DNA of 21,068 nt from an uncultured Lachnoclostridium sp. (GCA_902464595.1 CABQJX010000036.1:1-21068); one strand, 5' to 3'. Counted from the first letter of the stretch, positions 1 to 7,872 are shown. Notes: generated from the letters alone by a model not told the origin. Numbers and translations are program-made.

Positions 1-69
1 TAATTTTTGAACTTAGATGGGTGTGGTTGAGGAACACATTCATGCGTTTGTCGTGGGGGAGAACCATAG

Positions 70-98
70 TTCACAGAACCTTCCTTTTATGGTATGAT
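70..98 (+). promoter_or_regulatory. Predicted sigma-A promoter of brnQ-recJ
   Basis: A -35 box TTCACA (70-75) and a -10 box TATGAT (93-98) are separated by 17 bp. The expected start site near 105 leaves a short leader before the ribosome site CAGGAG at 115-120. No T-box or other leader RNA is visible. Short GAAC/GTTC inverted repeats overlap the -35 box (61-79) and might bind a regulator; that part is inference. Confidence 0.6.
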
Positions 99-127
99 AG
101 ATTAGAAAATTTACCAGGAGATAAGAA

Positions 128-1492
128 ATGATGAAACAAAAATTATCCAATCGGAATCTTCTTTTAGTGGGATTCACACTGTTTTCTATGTTTTTTGGTG
201 CGGGAAATCTGATCTTTCCGCCATTTTTGGCGGCTCAGGCAGGAAATATGACTTGGCAGGCAATGGGAGGCTTTCTGCTCAGCGCAGTAGGACTTCCGGT
301 TTTGGGCGTAGCTGCTGCAGCCAGGGCGGGAGGCCTTTCTAAGCTGGCAGGGCGGGTAGGATCCCATTTTTCTTTTTTCTTTACCCTTCTCATTTACCTG
401 TCCATTGGCCCCTGCCTGGCTATCCCCAGAACTGCCAGCACCTCATTTGAGATGACGGTATTTCCTGTTTTGCAGCAGATGGGGATTGTTTTGGAGGATA
501 CCATAGCCGGGACAGGGATTACTGTGCAGACGGCAGCTCAATTTTGCTATTCTGTGGCATTTTTTGCCGCAGCTATGGCGGTAGCGTTTCGTCCGGAAAA
601 GCTGACAGACCGATTGGGAAAGATCCTTTGTCCTTCCCTTTTGATACTGATTGCCGTTATTTTCTGCGGCTGCCTGATCTGGCCCATGGGTGCTTATGGA
701 AGCCCTCTGCCCTTGTATCAGTCTGGCCCTGTGGTAACTGGGTTTTTAAAGGGATATGACACAATGGATACCATCGCTGCCTTAAATTTTGGGATCATCA
801 TTGCCATTAACATTCAGGCAAAAGGGGTGGATCAGGAGGATTCCATTATAAGAGAGACCATCAAAGCGGGAATCATAGCCGGGATCCTGTTAGCGGTAGT
901 GTATGCGGCCCTTGCCCATATCGGCGGTCCTGTGGGGGCTGTGGAGCAGGATATGGAAAATGGAGCAAGGATCCTTACGTTTGTAGCAGGAAATCTTTTT
1001 GGCAGGATGGGAATGATCATTTTAGGCCTGATCTTTTTGATCGCTTGTTTTAATACCTGCGTGGGGCTTTTGAGCTGCTGCAGCGAGTATTTTATCTCCA
1101 TTGTTCCAGCTGTAAGCTACCGGAAGTGGGTGTTTTTGTTCGCTTTTATCAGCCTGTTGATCTCAAGTGCAGGGCTGAATGCAATCTTAGCTGTATCCGG
1201 GCCTGTGCTCAACGCTATTTATCCTGTGGCGATCGTACTGATCGCCCTGGCCTTTCTTGAACCTTTTACAGAAAAATGGTCCTCCATGTATAGTGTGAGT
1301 ATTCTGTTTACGGCTGTGGTCAGTGTGATCTATGCCCTGGAAAAGAGCGGGATCCTGCTTCCGGTGGTGAGCCCCATGGTATCCTATCTTCCCGGCTATG
1401 GAATGGGGCTGGGCTGGATCCTTCCGGCTCTGGTGGGAATGGTGATCGGCATCGGCTATTCTATGGTGCGCGGGGAGGAAAAACTGTCATGA
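128..1492 (+). CDS. brnQ: Branched-chain amino acid transporter, BrnQ/LIVCS family
   Basis: This is an integral membrane carrier of the LIVCS family, which takes up leucine, isoleucine and valine with a cation. The 454-residue length is normal for the family. The N-terminus carries the typical run FSMFFGAGNLIFPP at about residues 19-32, and the rest is a chain of about 12 hydrophobic segments with short loops. Two ATG codons are adjacent at 128 and 131; CAGGAG precedes them, and the first was chosen. It is the first gene of a two-gene unit: its TGA overlaps the ATG of recJ (ATGA, 1489-1492), so the two are probably translationally coupled. Substrate preference cannot be read from sequence. 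Confidence 0.93.
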   Translation: MMKQKLSNRNLLLVGFTLFSMFFGAGNLIFPPFLAAQAGNMTWQAMGGFLLSAVGLPVLGVAAAARAGGLSKLAGRVGSHFSFFFTLLIYLSIGPCLAIPRTASTSFEMTVFPVLQQMGIVLEDTIAGTGITVQTAAQFCYSVAFFAAAMAVAFRPEKLTDRLGKILCPSLLILIAVIFCGCLIWPMGAYGSPLPLYQSGPVVTGFLKGYDTMDTIAALNFGIIIAINIQAKGVDQEDSIIRETIKAGIIAGILLAVVYAALAHIGGPVGAVEQDMENGARILTFVAGNLFGRMGMIILGLIFLIACFNTCVGLLSCCSEYFISIVPAVSYRKWVFLFAFISLLISSAGLNAILAVSGPVLNAIYPVAIVLIALAFLEPFTEKWSSMYSVSILFTAVVSVIYALEKSGILLPVVSPMVSYLPGYGMGLGWILPALVGMVIGIGYSMVRGEEKLS

Positions 1493-3213
1493 CCGAGGCC
1501 AGATGGATGCTTTATGCGAAGAAAGCAGATTTCGATGGAATCGCAGAGCGGTATCACATCAGCCCGGTGACAGCCCGCATCATACGAAACCGGGGGCTGG
1601 AGGACATCGAGGACATTGGGCGTTATCTGAATGGATCCATCGGGGATCTTGCAGATCCAAGACTTCTTCCTGATATGGAGACGGCTGTATCGATTCTGGG
1701 AGAAAAGGTAAAAAATGGGAAGCCTATCCGTATTGTGGGAGATTACGATATTGACGGCGTATGCTCTACCTGCCTTTTGTATCAGGGACTGAAACGGATC
1801 GGGGCTCTGGTAGATTATGAAATACCAGACCGAATTAAGGACGGATATGGGATCAATGAACTGATCATTGAGGCGGCGGCCGAAGATGGGATCGATACAA
1901 TTTTGACCTGTGATAATGGGATTGCCGCGATCGGGCAGATTGCCAGAGCAAAGGAGCTTGGGATGACGGTGGTGGTCACAGATCATCACGATATACTGAC
2001 AGAGGCTGAGGGGGACGCTGAGATCCTCCCTCCCGCTGATGCGGTGGTGAATCCAAAACGCAGGGACAGCCGGTATCCTTTCCCTGAAATCTGCGGCGGT
2101 ATGGTGGCATACAGGCTGGTGCAGGTTCTTTATGAGGTATGGGGGATACCTCAGGAAGAGTGGCTGGAGCTTTTGGAGATCGCAGCGATCGCTACCGTGG
2201 GAGATGTGATGAAGCTCCAGGGAGAAAATCGGATTGTTGTGAAAGAGGGGCTTTCAAGGCTGGGATGCACCTCCAATATGGGGCTTAGAAAGCTGATCGA
2301 GAAAAATGATTTGAAACCAGATGCCATCACGGCGTATCATATTGGATTTGTCATCGGACCTTGTCTGAATGCCAGCGGACGGCTCCAGACAGCAAAGCTT
2401 GCCCTGCAGCTTTTGCTCAGCCAGAATGAGAGAGAGGCGGATGAGCTGGCAAACCAGCTGAAGCTCCTGAATGATCAGAGAAAGGATATGACCCAGAAGG
2501 GGATTGAGGAGGCAGCAGAGCAGGTGGACAGCCTGTACCAGGATCATAAAGTGCTGGTGGTGTTTCTGCCTGACTGTCATGAATCTCTTGCAGGGATCGT
2601 GGCCGGAAGACTGAGAGAGCGGTATCATAAGCCCTCCTATGTGCTTACTCGGGCTGAAGGGTGTGTGAAAGGTTCCGGGCGCTCTATTGAGGCATATCAT
2701 ATGTTCCAGTCTCTGGTGGAGGTAAAGGATCTTCTGCTGAAATTTGGAGGACATCCTATGGCAGCCGGATTTTCTTTGGAGGAAAAGAATGTGGAGGAGT
2801 TCAGGCGGCGTTTGAATGAAAACGCCAGAGACCGGCTGACAGAGGAGGATTTTATCCCTAAGCTCTGGATCGATGCCGCTATGCCTTTTGAATATATAAA
2901 CGAGGATTTTATCGGGGAATTGGAGCTTTTAGAGCCATATGGACAGGGAAATGAAAAACCGCAGTTTGCGCAAAAGGGGATGGCCATACGAAGCGCCAGA
3001 GTGATCGGAAGAAACAGGAATGTGGTGCGTTTGAGCCTGGCGAATGAACGGGGATCTGTCATGGAAGCAGTGGTATTTACAGAAGGAGATGCTTTCATGG
3101 AAGAACGGGCAGGCCGGGGGCATATGGACATTATCTATTATCCGGGGATCAATGAGTATAATGGGAACCGAAATCTGCAGATTGTAGTGAAAGCGTGGAA
3201 GTTCCGGCCATAA
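1489..3213 (+). CDS. recJ: Single-stranded-DNA-specific exonuclease RecJ
   Basis: RecJ degrades single-stranded DNA 5' to 3' in recombinational and mismatch repair. The 574 residues match the length of E. coli RecJ. The DHH phosphoesterase domain shows motif I DYDIDG at residues 85-90, CDNGIAA at 141-147 and the DHH signature TDHHD at 164-168. The DHHA1 domain shows GGHPMAAGF from about residue 420, and the C-terminal part fits the RecJ OB-fold. The ribosome site GGGAGG lies inside the end of brnQ, about 10 nt before ATG 1489, so expression should depend on brnQ transcription and translation. Clostridia often have a second RecJ-like protein, so this may not be the only copy. Confidence 0.95.
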   Translation: MTEARWMLYAKKADFDGIAERYHISPVTARIIRNRGLEDIEDIGRYLNGSIGDLADPRLLPDMETAVSILGEKVKNGKPIRIVGDYDIDGVCSTCLLYQGLKRIGALVDYEIPDRIKDGYGINELIIEAAAEDGIDTILTCDNGIAAIGQIARAKELGMTVVVTDHHDILTEAEGDAEILPPADAVVNPKRRDSRYPFPEICGGMVAYRLVQVLYEVWGIPQEEWLELLEIAAIATVGDVMKLQGENRIVVKEGLSRLGCTSNMGLRKLIEKNDLKPDAITAYHIGFVIGPCLNASGRLQTAKLALQLLLSQNEREADELANQLKLLNDQRKDMTQKGIEEAAEQVDSLYQDHKVLVVFLPDCHESLAGIVAGRLRERYHKPSYVLTRAEGCVKGSGRSIEAYHMFQSLVEVKDLLLKFGGHPMAAGFSLEEKNVEEFRRRLNENARDRLTEEDFIPKLWIDAAMPFEYINEDFIGELELLEPYGQGNEKPQFAQKGMAIRSARVIGRNRNVVRLSLANERGSVMEAVVFTEGDAFMEERAGRGHMDIIYYPGINEYNGNRNLQIVVKAWKFRP

Positions 3214-3263
3214 GAGAAAGGATTAAGGCTGGGATTTGGATATAGGATCTGAAATAGGAAAAC

Positions 3264-3313
3264 AAAAAGGGTACTGCAAAATGGAAAAGCCATGTCTGCA
3301 GTACCCTTTTTTT
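3264..3313. terminator. Bidirectional intrinsic terminator between recJ and the lipoprotein gene
   Basis: The 15-nt arm at 3264-3278 (AAAAAGGGTACTGCA) is the exact reverse complement of 3297-3311. A smaller hairpin (ATGG/CCAT) lies in the loop. The arm ends in a T-run on the plus strand (3307-3313) and, on the minus strand, in the complement of the A-run 3264-3268. It can therefore end transcripts from both convergent genes. Confidence 0.88.
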
Positions 3314-3343
3314 ATAAAAAATGGTTTTGCTTATTTTGTCTGA

Positions 3344-3661
3344 TTAGTTAGCAGCCTCAGTAGACTCCTCCTCGGAAGCCTCCTCGCTGGACTCCTCAGC
3401 AGCCTCAGTAGACTCCTCCTCGGAAGCCTCCTCGCTGGATTCCTCAGCAGCCTCGGTAGACTCCTCCTCGGAAGCCTCCTCGCTGGATTCCTCAGCAGCC
3501 TCGGTAGTCTCCTCCTCAGAAGCCTCTGCGCTTGTCTCAGCTACAGTAGTCTCAGCAACGGTAGTCTCCTCTGTCTTACCGCCGCCGCAAGCGGTTAAAG
3601 AACCTGCGATCATAGCAGCAGCCATAACAGCGGTCATAGATTTTGCAAATGTCTTCTTCAT
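3344..3661 (-). CDS. Small acidic repeat lipoprotein
   Basis: The function is not recognised. The 105-residue precursor begins MKKTFAKSM, has a hydrophobic signal segment and an LTAC lipobox with Cys25 as the acylated residue, so it should be anchored to the outer face of the membrane. The mature part is about 81 residues made almost only of Glu, Ser, Thr and Ala (33 Glu, one Lys, no Asp). It consists of three copies of a 16-residue unit (S/T)TEAAEESSEEASEEE plus a fragment. Such linkers normally follow the lipobox of solute-binding lipoproteins in Clostridia, but here no folded domain follows. An in-frame ATG at 3709 was rejected because the ribosome site AGAGGAGG lies directly before ATG 3661. 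Confidence 0.8.
   Translation of the reverse strand: MKKTFAKSMTAVMAAAMIAGSLTACGGGKTEETTVAETTVAETSAEASEEETTEAAEESSEEASEEESTEAAEESSEEASEEESTEAAEESSEEASEEESTEAAN
3351..3530. repeat. 48-bp tandem repeat inside the lipoprotein gene
   Basis: Three consecutive 48-bp units (3351-3398, 3399-3446, 3447-3494) differ from each other at only one or two positions. A diverged fourth partial copy follows from 3495. The near identity at the DNA level, including synonymous positions, indicates recent copying by slippage or unequal recombination and predicts copy-number variation between strains. The period is a multiple of three, so the reading frame survives gain or loss of a unit. Confidence 0.93.
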
Positions 3662-3910
3662 AATAGTTTCCTCCTCTGAATACCTCCTGGTGAGATATTC
3701 CATTAACATTTTTTGTATCGAAGATGATAATAGACTACAAATGTGTCTAAAATGTGTACAATTAATAAAGAAAACAGTATATTTATTAAGAAAATCTTAA
3801 GATAAGAGGTGAAAAGATATAGAAAAAATCAATTAATCTCAAGGGGCGAAATGTGTGCTTGACGGCAGCTGCGTAAGAAATACTTGTCTAAGAAGTTTTG
3901 TGGAAATTTA

Positions 3911-3931
3911 GGGAGGGAAACTCAGGGAGGG
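3911..3931 (+). other. G-quadruplex motif upstream of the glyA promoter
   Basis: Four GGG tracts are arranged as GGG-1-GGG-7-GGG-1-GGG, with loops A, AAACTCA and A. This satisfies the usual G3 N1-7 rule. It arises from a direct repeat of GGGAGGGAA (3911-3919 and 3925-3933) and ends 8 bp before the -35 box. Whether it folds or matters in vivo is unknown. Confidence 0.5.
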
Positions 3932-3939
3932 AATCTTTC

Positions 3940-3968
3940 TTGATGTTTATCTGTATATAGGTTATAAT
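3940..3968 (+). promoter_or_regulatory. Predicted sigma-A promoter of glyA
   Basis: The -35 box TTGATG (3940-3945) and a perfect -10 box TATAAT (3963-3968) are 17 bp apart. The expected start is near 3975, just upstream of the miniature element, which is therefore transcribed as part of the glyA 5' leader. Confidence 0.75.
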
Positions 3969-3981
3969 CAGCACAAAAGGC

Positions 3982-4150
3982 AGTTATTACTTGAGTTTCC
4001 GTCTTTTGCAGTTCTCCTTCCGATTCAGGTATCCAGGCTCCGGTTTCCGGCTATAAGAGCGCACTAAGGGCCTCTAAACAGCCTCCCAAGTCACCTGTCT
4101 GCCTGGATCGGAAGTTTCGACTGAAAAATGCGGAAACTCAAGAGTTATTA
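3982..4150. mobile_element. MITE-like non-coding element with 8-bp target duplication
   Basis: A 153-bp element (3990-4142) begins CTTGAGTTTCCG and ends with its exact reverse complement CGGAAACTCAAG. The inverted ends extend to about 23 bp with 20 matches. A second inverted pair, CTTCCGAT (4017-4024) and ATCGGAAG (4107-4114), lies 27 and 28 bp from the two ends. The element is flanked immediately by the direct repeat AGTTATTA (3982-3989 and 4143-4150), as expected for an 8-bp target-site duplication. It is too short to encode a transposase and no ORF is seen. It would be mobilised by an unlinked transposase of a family making 8-bp duplications (examples are ISL3, IS66, IS6, IS256 and IS1595); which one is not decided. 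Removing the element and one repeat restores a short, ordinary glyA leader. In RNA the whole element would fold into one long arm, with an inner hairpin CCGG-TTT-CCGG (4040-4050). Confidence 0.85.
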
Positions 4151-4177
4151 TGATAAAAAAAGGAAAGGGGTAAGATA

Positions 4178-5425
4178 ATGGTAAATGAAGTAATGGATTT
4201 TATCACTGGTTATGACAGGGAAGTGGGAGAGGCGATCCAGTCAGAATGTGCACGGCAGAGAAGAAATCTGGAGCTGATCGCTTCTGAAAATATTGTGTCA
4301 GAGCCGGTGATGATGGCCATGGGAACCGTCCTTACGAACAAGTATGCGGAGGGTTATTCCGGAAAGCGCTATTATGGAGGCTGCGAGTGGGTAGATGTGG
4401 TGGAAACCCTGGCCATTGAACGGGCGAAGAAGCTATTTGGATGTGATTATGCCAACGTACAGCCTCATTCAGGTGCACAGGCCAATATGGCTGTATTTGT
4501 GGCCATGCTGAAACCGGGGGATACTGTTATGGGAATGAACCTGGAGCACGGCGGCCATTTGACACATGGAAGTCCTGTGAATTTTTCCGGACTGTATTTT
4601 AATATTGTTCCCTACGGAGTTAATTCTGAGGGATATATTGATTATGACGAAGTGGAGCGTCTGGCTAAGGAATCGAAGCCAAAGCTCATTGTTGCCGGGG
4701 CCAGCGCCTATGCAAGAGTGATTGATTTTAAGCGGTTCCGGGAGATCGCAGATGGGGTGGGAGCCTATCTCATGGTGGATATGGCCCATATCGCGGGCCT
4801 GGTGGCTGCAGGCGAGCATCCAAGTCCCATTCCGTACGCAGACGTAGTGACGACCACCACCCATAAGACTTTAAGAGGCCCCCGGGGAGGAATGATCTTA
4901 GCAAATCAGGCGGCTGCGGACAAGTTTAATTTTAATAAGGCAATTTTCCCCGGAACCCAGGGAGGGCCATTGGAGCATGTGATCGCCGGAAAAGCAGTGT
5001 GCTTTGGAGAGGCCTTAAAACCAGAATTTAAGCAGTATCAGCACCAGGTGGTTCTGAATGCAAAAGCATTGGCAGAGGAATTGAAGAAGCAGGGCTTTAA
5101 GCTCCTTACGGACGGAACAGATAATCATTTGATGCTGGTGGATCTGCGTGGGATGGAGGTCTCAGGAAAAGAACTTCAGAACCGCTGCGATCAGGTGTAT
5201 ATCACTTTAAATAAAAATACGGTTCCCGATGATCCGAGAAGCCCGTTTGTCACCTCTGGTGTTCGGGTTGGAACGCCTGCTATCACCTCCAGAGGGCTGA
5301 AGGAGCAGGATATGGCCAAGATTGCAGAGTGCATCTGGCTGGCTGCCACAGATTTCGAGGCCCAGGCAGATCATATCCGGGAAGAAGTGACGAAGATATG
5401 TGAGCGGTATCCGATCTACCAGTAA
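4178..5425 (+). CDS. glyA: Serine hydroxymethyltransferase
   Basis: This cytosolic PLP enzyme interconverts serine plus tetrahydrofolate with glycine plus 5,10-methylene-tetrahydrofolate, the main source of one-carbon units. The 415 residues match the bacterial family. Visible motifs are NLELIASENIVS near the N-terminus, the active-site entry region GYSGKRYYGG, HGGHLTHGSPVNFSG, and the Schiff-base lysine in TTTTHKTLRGPRGG (Lys230). The ATG follows AAAGGGG. The leader contains the mobile element described above, so the mRNA starts with a long stem-loop. The regulator gene downstream starts 16 bp after the stop and is probably cotranscribed. Confidence 0.97.
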   Translation: MVNEVMDFITGYDREVGEAIQSECARQRRNLELIASENIVSEPVMMAMGTVLTNKYAEGYSGKRYYGGCEWVDVVETLAIERAKKLFGCDYANVQPHSGAQANMAVFVAMLKPGDTVMGMNLEHGGHLTHGSPVNFSGLYFNIVPYGVNSEGYIDYDEVERLAKESKPKLIVAGASAYARVIDFKRFREIADGVGAYLMVDMAHIAGLVAAGEHPSPIPYADVVTTTTHKTLRGPRGGMILANQAAADKFNFNKAIFPGTQGGPLEHVIAGKAVCFGEALKPEFKQYQHQVVLNAKALAEELKKQGFKLLTDGTDNHLMLVDLRGMEVSGKELQNRCDQVYITLNKNTVPDDPRSPFVTSGVRVGTPAITSRGLKEQDMAKIAECIWLAATDFEAQADHIREEVTKICERYPIYQ

Positions 5426-5441
5426 CGGCTTATCTGTGGTT

Positions 5442-6641
5442 ATGGAGAGAAAAATAGAAATCCCTCTTTCCCCAAGGGGAGCCCAGTCCATCGTGGAAGA
5501 AGTGGGGGCGATTGTGGGTCAGCACATTAACATGATGGATCTGGACGGGACTATCATTGCAAGTACAGACTCTTCCCGTTTAGGGACGCTTCATCAGGGG
5601 GCCAGGCGTCTTTTGAGGGAAGGGTTAAAAGAGCTTTATATTGGAAAAGAAGAAGAAACGGATACATGCCGTCAGGGGCTCAATCTTCCTGTATGCCGGG
5701 AGGGAAATCCGGTTGGGGTTATAGGCCTCACGGGATCTTATGAAGAAGTGGCGGGATATGGCCGGATTGTAAAGAAAATGGTGGAAATCCTGATCAAGGA
5801 ATACACGGAGCAGGAAAAGGAGCGTAAGCTCCGTCGGCTCCGTATCCGTCTGCTGGAAGATTGGGTCTTGGGAAATGGGGAAGGTTCTGAAAAAACACTG
5901 AGGGAGCGGGGGTTTGCCTTGGGAATGGATCTGTCCCTTCCCAGGCGTGTTATGGTCGCTTCCGTGGATCCATCGCCAGAGATCCCCAATGGCGGGCAGG
6001 GAAGTCTGGACAGGAATCAGGAGCTGCTCCAGCAGGCAGAAGAACGGGCGGCTTGTCTGGCTGGCCCCAGCGCACTCGCCTTCATGAACGGGGGATGTCA
6101 GATCTATTTGGTTCCGGCTGCTTCTGACAGCCGAATGAAACAGCTGGCAGATCATATGGTTCAGGAGATAGAAGAAACATTTGGAGTCCGGCTGACTGTG
6201 GGGATTGACGGAAGAGGGGCAGATGTCCGCCTGGCTTATAGGCAGGCCGTCCAATCCTGGCGTTCTGCCAGGCGGGAAAAGCGGGCAGTTATGCTCTATG
6301 AGGGAGTTACATTGGAGCTGATTGCTGCCCAGATGCCAAGGCAGGCAAAAATGGATTATATCAGAAAAATTTTCAGGAGCTGTGACTGTCTGGAAATCTG
6401 CTGGTGGATGGAGATCCTTCAAATTTACTTTGAGGAGGAGGGAGCCTTGGGAGAAGCCGCAAAATCCCTTCATGTCCACAAAAATACGCTGACCTATCAG
6501 CTGAAAAAGCTGGAATCCCTGACTGGGTATGATGTCCGAAAGCCTAGTCAGTCATCTGTTTTTTATATGGCGCTTTTATTTTTCAGGGAAGTAAAAGGAG
6601 ATATGGAGAAAAATACCATTGATTGTGCTGCAGAACAATAA
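5442..6641 (+). CDS. CdaR/PucR-family transcriptional regulator (sugar-diacid type)
   Basis: This is a 399-residue regulator. The N-terminal part (about residues 8-140) matches the putative sugar-diacid recognition domain of E. coli CdaR; compare AQSIVEEVGAIVGQHINMMD and the following TDSSRLGTLHQGA. The C-terminus (about 335-390) is a PucR-type helix-turn-helix, with GEAAKSLHVHKNTLTYQLKKL as the core. CdaR activates glucarate, galactarate and glycerate genes in E. coli; here the next gene is a glycerate kinase, so a role in sensing glycerate or a related acid is a reasonable inference. An ATG at 5400 would overlap glyA by 26 bp; ATG 5442 was preferred because the conserved domain starts a few residues later, as in E. 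coli CdaR. Neither start has a strong ribosome site, in keeping with coupling to glyA. Confidence 0.85.
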   Translation: MERKIEIPLSPRGAQSIVEEVGAIVGQHINMMDLDGTIIASTDSSRLGTLHQGARRLLREGLKELYIGKEEETDTCRQGLNLPVCREGNPVGVIGLTGSYEEVAGYGRIVKKMVEILIKEYTEQEKERKLRRLRIRLLEDWVLGNGEGSEKTLRERGFALGMDLSLPRRVMVASVDPSPEIPNGGQGSLDRNQELLQQAEERAACLAGPSALAFMNGGCQIYLVPAASDSRMKQLADHMVQEIEETFGVRLTVGIDGRGADVRLAYRQAVQSWRSARREKRAVMLYEGVTLELIAAQMPRQAKMDYIRKIFRSCDCLEICWWMEILQIYFEEEGALGEAAKSLHVHKNTLTYQLKKLESLTGYDVRKPSQSSVFYMALLFFREVKGDMEKNTIDCAAEQ

Positions 6642-6669
6642 AAATCCCTGATAGCAGGTGTGTGGAACA

Positions 6670-6698
6670 TTGACCTTGAAAATGCAAAAAGGTACAAT
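6670..6698 (+). promoter_or_regulatory. Predicted promoter of the glycerate kinase gene
   Basis: TTGACC (6670-6675) and TACAAT (6693-6698) with a 17-bp spacer lie in the 90-bp gap after the regulator. The glycerate kinase can therefore be transcribed separately from glyA and the regulator. No clear palindromic operator is visible next to it. Confidence 0.7.
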
Positions 6699-6731
6699 AA
6701 AAGCAGATTCTTGTATTTGGGAGGTAGAGAG

Positions 6732-7871
6732 ATGAAATTTTTGTTTGCATCCGATTCTTTTAAGGGAACTTTGTCATCAGAACAGATTTCCGCTTTATTG
6801 GAACAGGCAGCAGAGCAGGTGTTTCCGGGCTGCGAGACGGCAAAGGTTCCTGTGGCCGATGGAGGAGAGGGAACCATTGATGCGGTGATTGCCGCCCTCA
6901 AGGGTACATACCGCAGGATTTCAGTCCATGGCCCGCTAATGGAGGAGAGAGAGTCTTTCTACGGGGAATTTGAGGGAGATTCTGCTATCATTGAAATGGC
7001 GGCTGCTTCCGGGCTTCCTATGGTTCCCGAGGAAAAAAGAAATCCCCTTAATACTACGACCTTTGGAACCGGGGAATTGATACGGGATGCCCTGGACCGG
7101 GGCTACCGTAATATTACCATTGCCATCGGAGGAAGCGCTACTAATGATGGAGGGATGGGAGCTATGAGGGCTCTGGGGATCCGGTTCCTGGACAGTGAGG
7201 GACAGGAGTTAGAGGGACGGGGCCGGGATCTGATCCGGGTTTCAGAGATTGATATGAGCGGCCTTCATCCGGCAGTGTCCCAGGCTCATTTTACGGTGAT
7301 GTGCGATGTCACTAATCCCTTGACCGGACCGGACGGTGCAACCTACACCTTTGGAAAACAGAAGGGCGGTACGCCGGAGATTCTTGACCAATTGGAAAAA
7401 GGAATGGTTCATTACGCTTCCCTGATCCGGGAAAAGCTGGGAATTGATGTGGATAAGATTGCGGGATCCGGAGCAGCCGGTGGATTGGGAGCTGCATTCT
7501 GCGTGTTTTTAAATGCTGCTTTAAAGTCGGGGATCGATGCCGTGCTGGATCTGATCCATTTTGACAGCCTCTTAGAGGGAGTGGATCTTGTGATCACCGG
7601 AGAGGGGAGAATGGATTGGCAGTCTGCTTTCGGAAAAGTTCCAAGCGGCGTAGGAAAGCGCTGCAAGGCCAGAAATATTCCGGTGGTAGCCATCGTAGGC
7701 GGTATGGGAGAACGGGCTGAGACGATTTTTGACTATGGAGTGGACAGCATTATTACCACGATCAACGGAGCTATGGATATTAATGAGGCATTGGAACGGG
7801 CGGAGGAGCTTTATATCAGTGCTGCGCTGCGCGCGATGCGCATGCTGAAGGCTGGAATGAGCTTGAGATAA
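6732..7871 (+). CDS. glxK: Glycerate 2-kinase (GarK/GlxK family)
   Basis: The enzyme phosphorylates D-glycerate with ATP to 2-phosphoglycerate, feeding lower glycolysis. The 379 residues are typical of this family (glycerate kinase type I). Visible signatures are SDSFKGTLSS at residues 7-16, ADGGEGT at 42-48, GGSATNDGGMGAMRALG from 133, and the glycine-rich GSGAAGGLGAAF in the second half. The start was taken at 6732 after GGGAGGTAGAGAG; an upstream in-frame ATG at 6660 lies before the promoter and was rejected. Glycerate can come from sugar-diacid breakdown or from serine via hydroxypyruvate, which links it to the CdaR-type regulator and glyA upstream. The choice between symbols glxK and garK is not resolvable here. 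Confidence 0.93.
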   Translation: MKFLFASDSFKGTLSSEQISALLEQAAEQVFPGCETAKVPVADGGEGTIDAVIAALKGTYRRISVHGPLMEERESFYGEFEGDSAIIEMAAASGLPMVPEEKRNPLNTTTFGTGELIRDALDRGYRNITIAIGGSATNDGGMGAMRALGIRFLDSEGQELEGRGRDLIRVSEIDMSGLHPAVSQAHFTVMCDVTNPLTGPDGATYTFGKQKGGTPEILDQLEKGMVHYASLIREKLGIDVDKIAGSGAAGGLGAAFCVFLNAALKSGIDAVLDLIHFDSLLEGVDLVITGEGRMDWQSAFGKVPSGVGKRCKARNIPVVAIVGGMGERAETIFDYGVDSIITTINGAMDINEALERAEELYISAALRAMRMLKAGMSLR

Positions 7872-7872
7872 T

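Larger units (their letters stand above)
3662..4177. other. 516-bp divergent intergenic region between the lipoprotein gene and glyA
   Basis: No gene is supported here. From left to right it holds the leftward ribosome site of the lipoprotein gene; an AT-rich part with direct repeats (AAATGTGT at about 3739 and again 11 bp later, and TTATTAA-like runs near 3765-3790); a 10-bp palindrome ATCTTAAGAT (3794-3803); a G-quadruplex motif (3911-3931); the glyA promoter (3940-3968); a miniature inverted-repeat element (3990-4142); and the glyA ribosome site. No convincing leftward promoter could be fixed for the lipoprotein gene. Confidence 0.7.

Noticed and set aside
1..127. T-box or other amino-acid leader before brnQ
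   Set aside because: No T-box core sequence or terminator hairpin; the predicted promoter leaves only about 23 nt of leader.
3351..3530. CRISPR-like repeat array
   Set aside because: Units are contiguous 48-bp in-frame coding repeats without spacers, and no cas genes are present.
3990..4142. Structured leader RNA (6S RNA or ZTP/THF riboswitch) before glyA
   Set aside because: ZTP riboswitches are known before glyA, but the conserved ZTP and THF core motifs are not present. Exact 8-bp direct repeats outside perfect terminal inverted repeats are explained better by a transposed element.
5625..6479. 284-codon minus-strand reading frame
   Set aside because: It is antisense to the CdaR-type regulator, with a composition atypical of real proteins (Pro, His, Cys, Phe rich).
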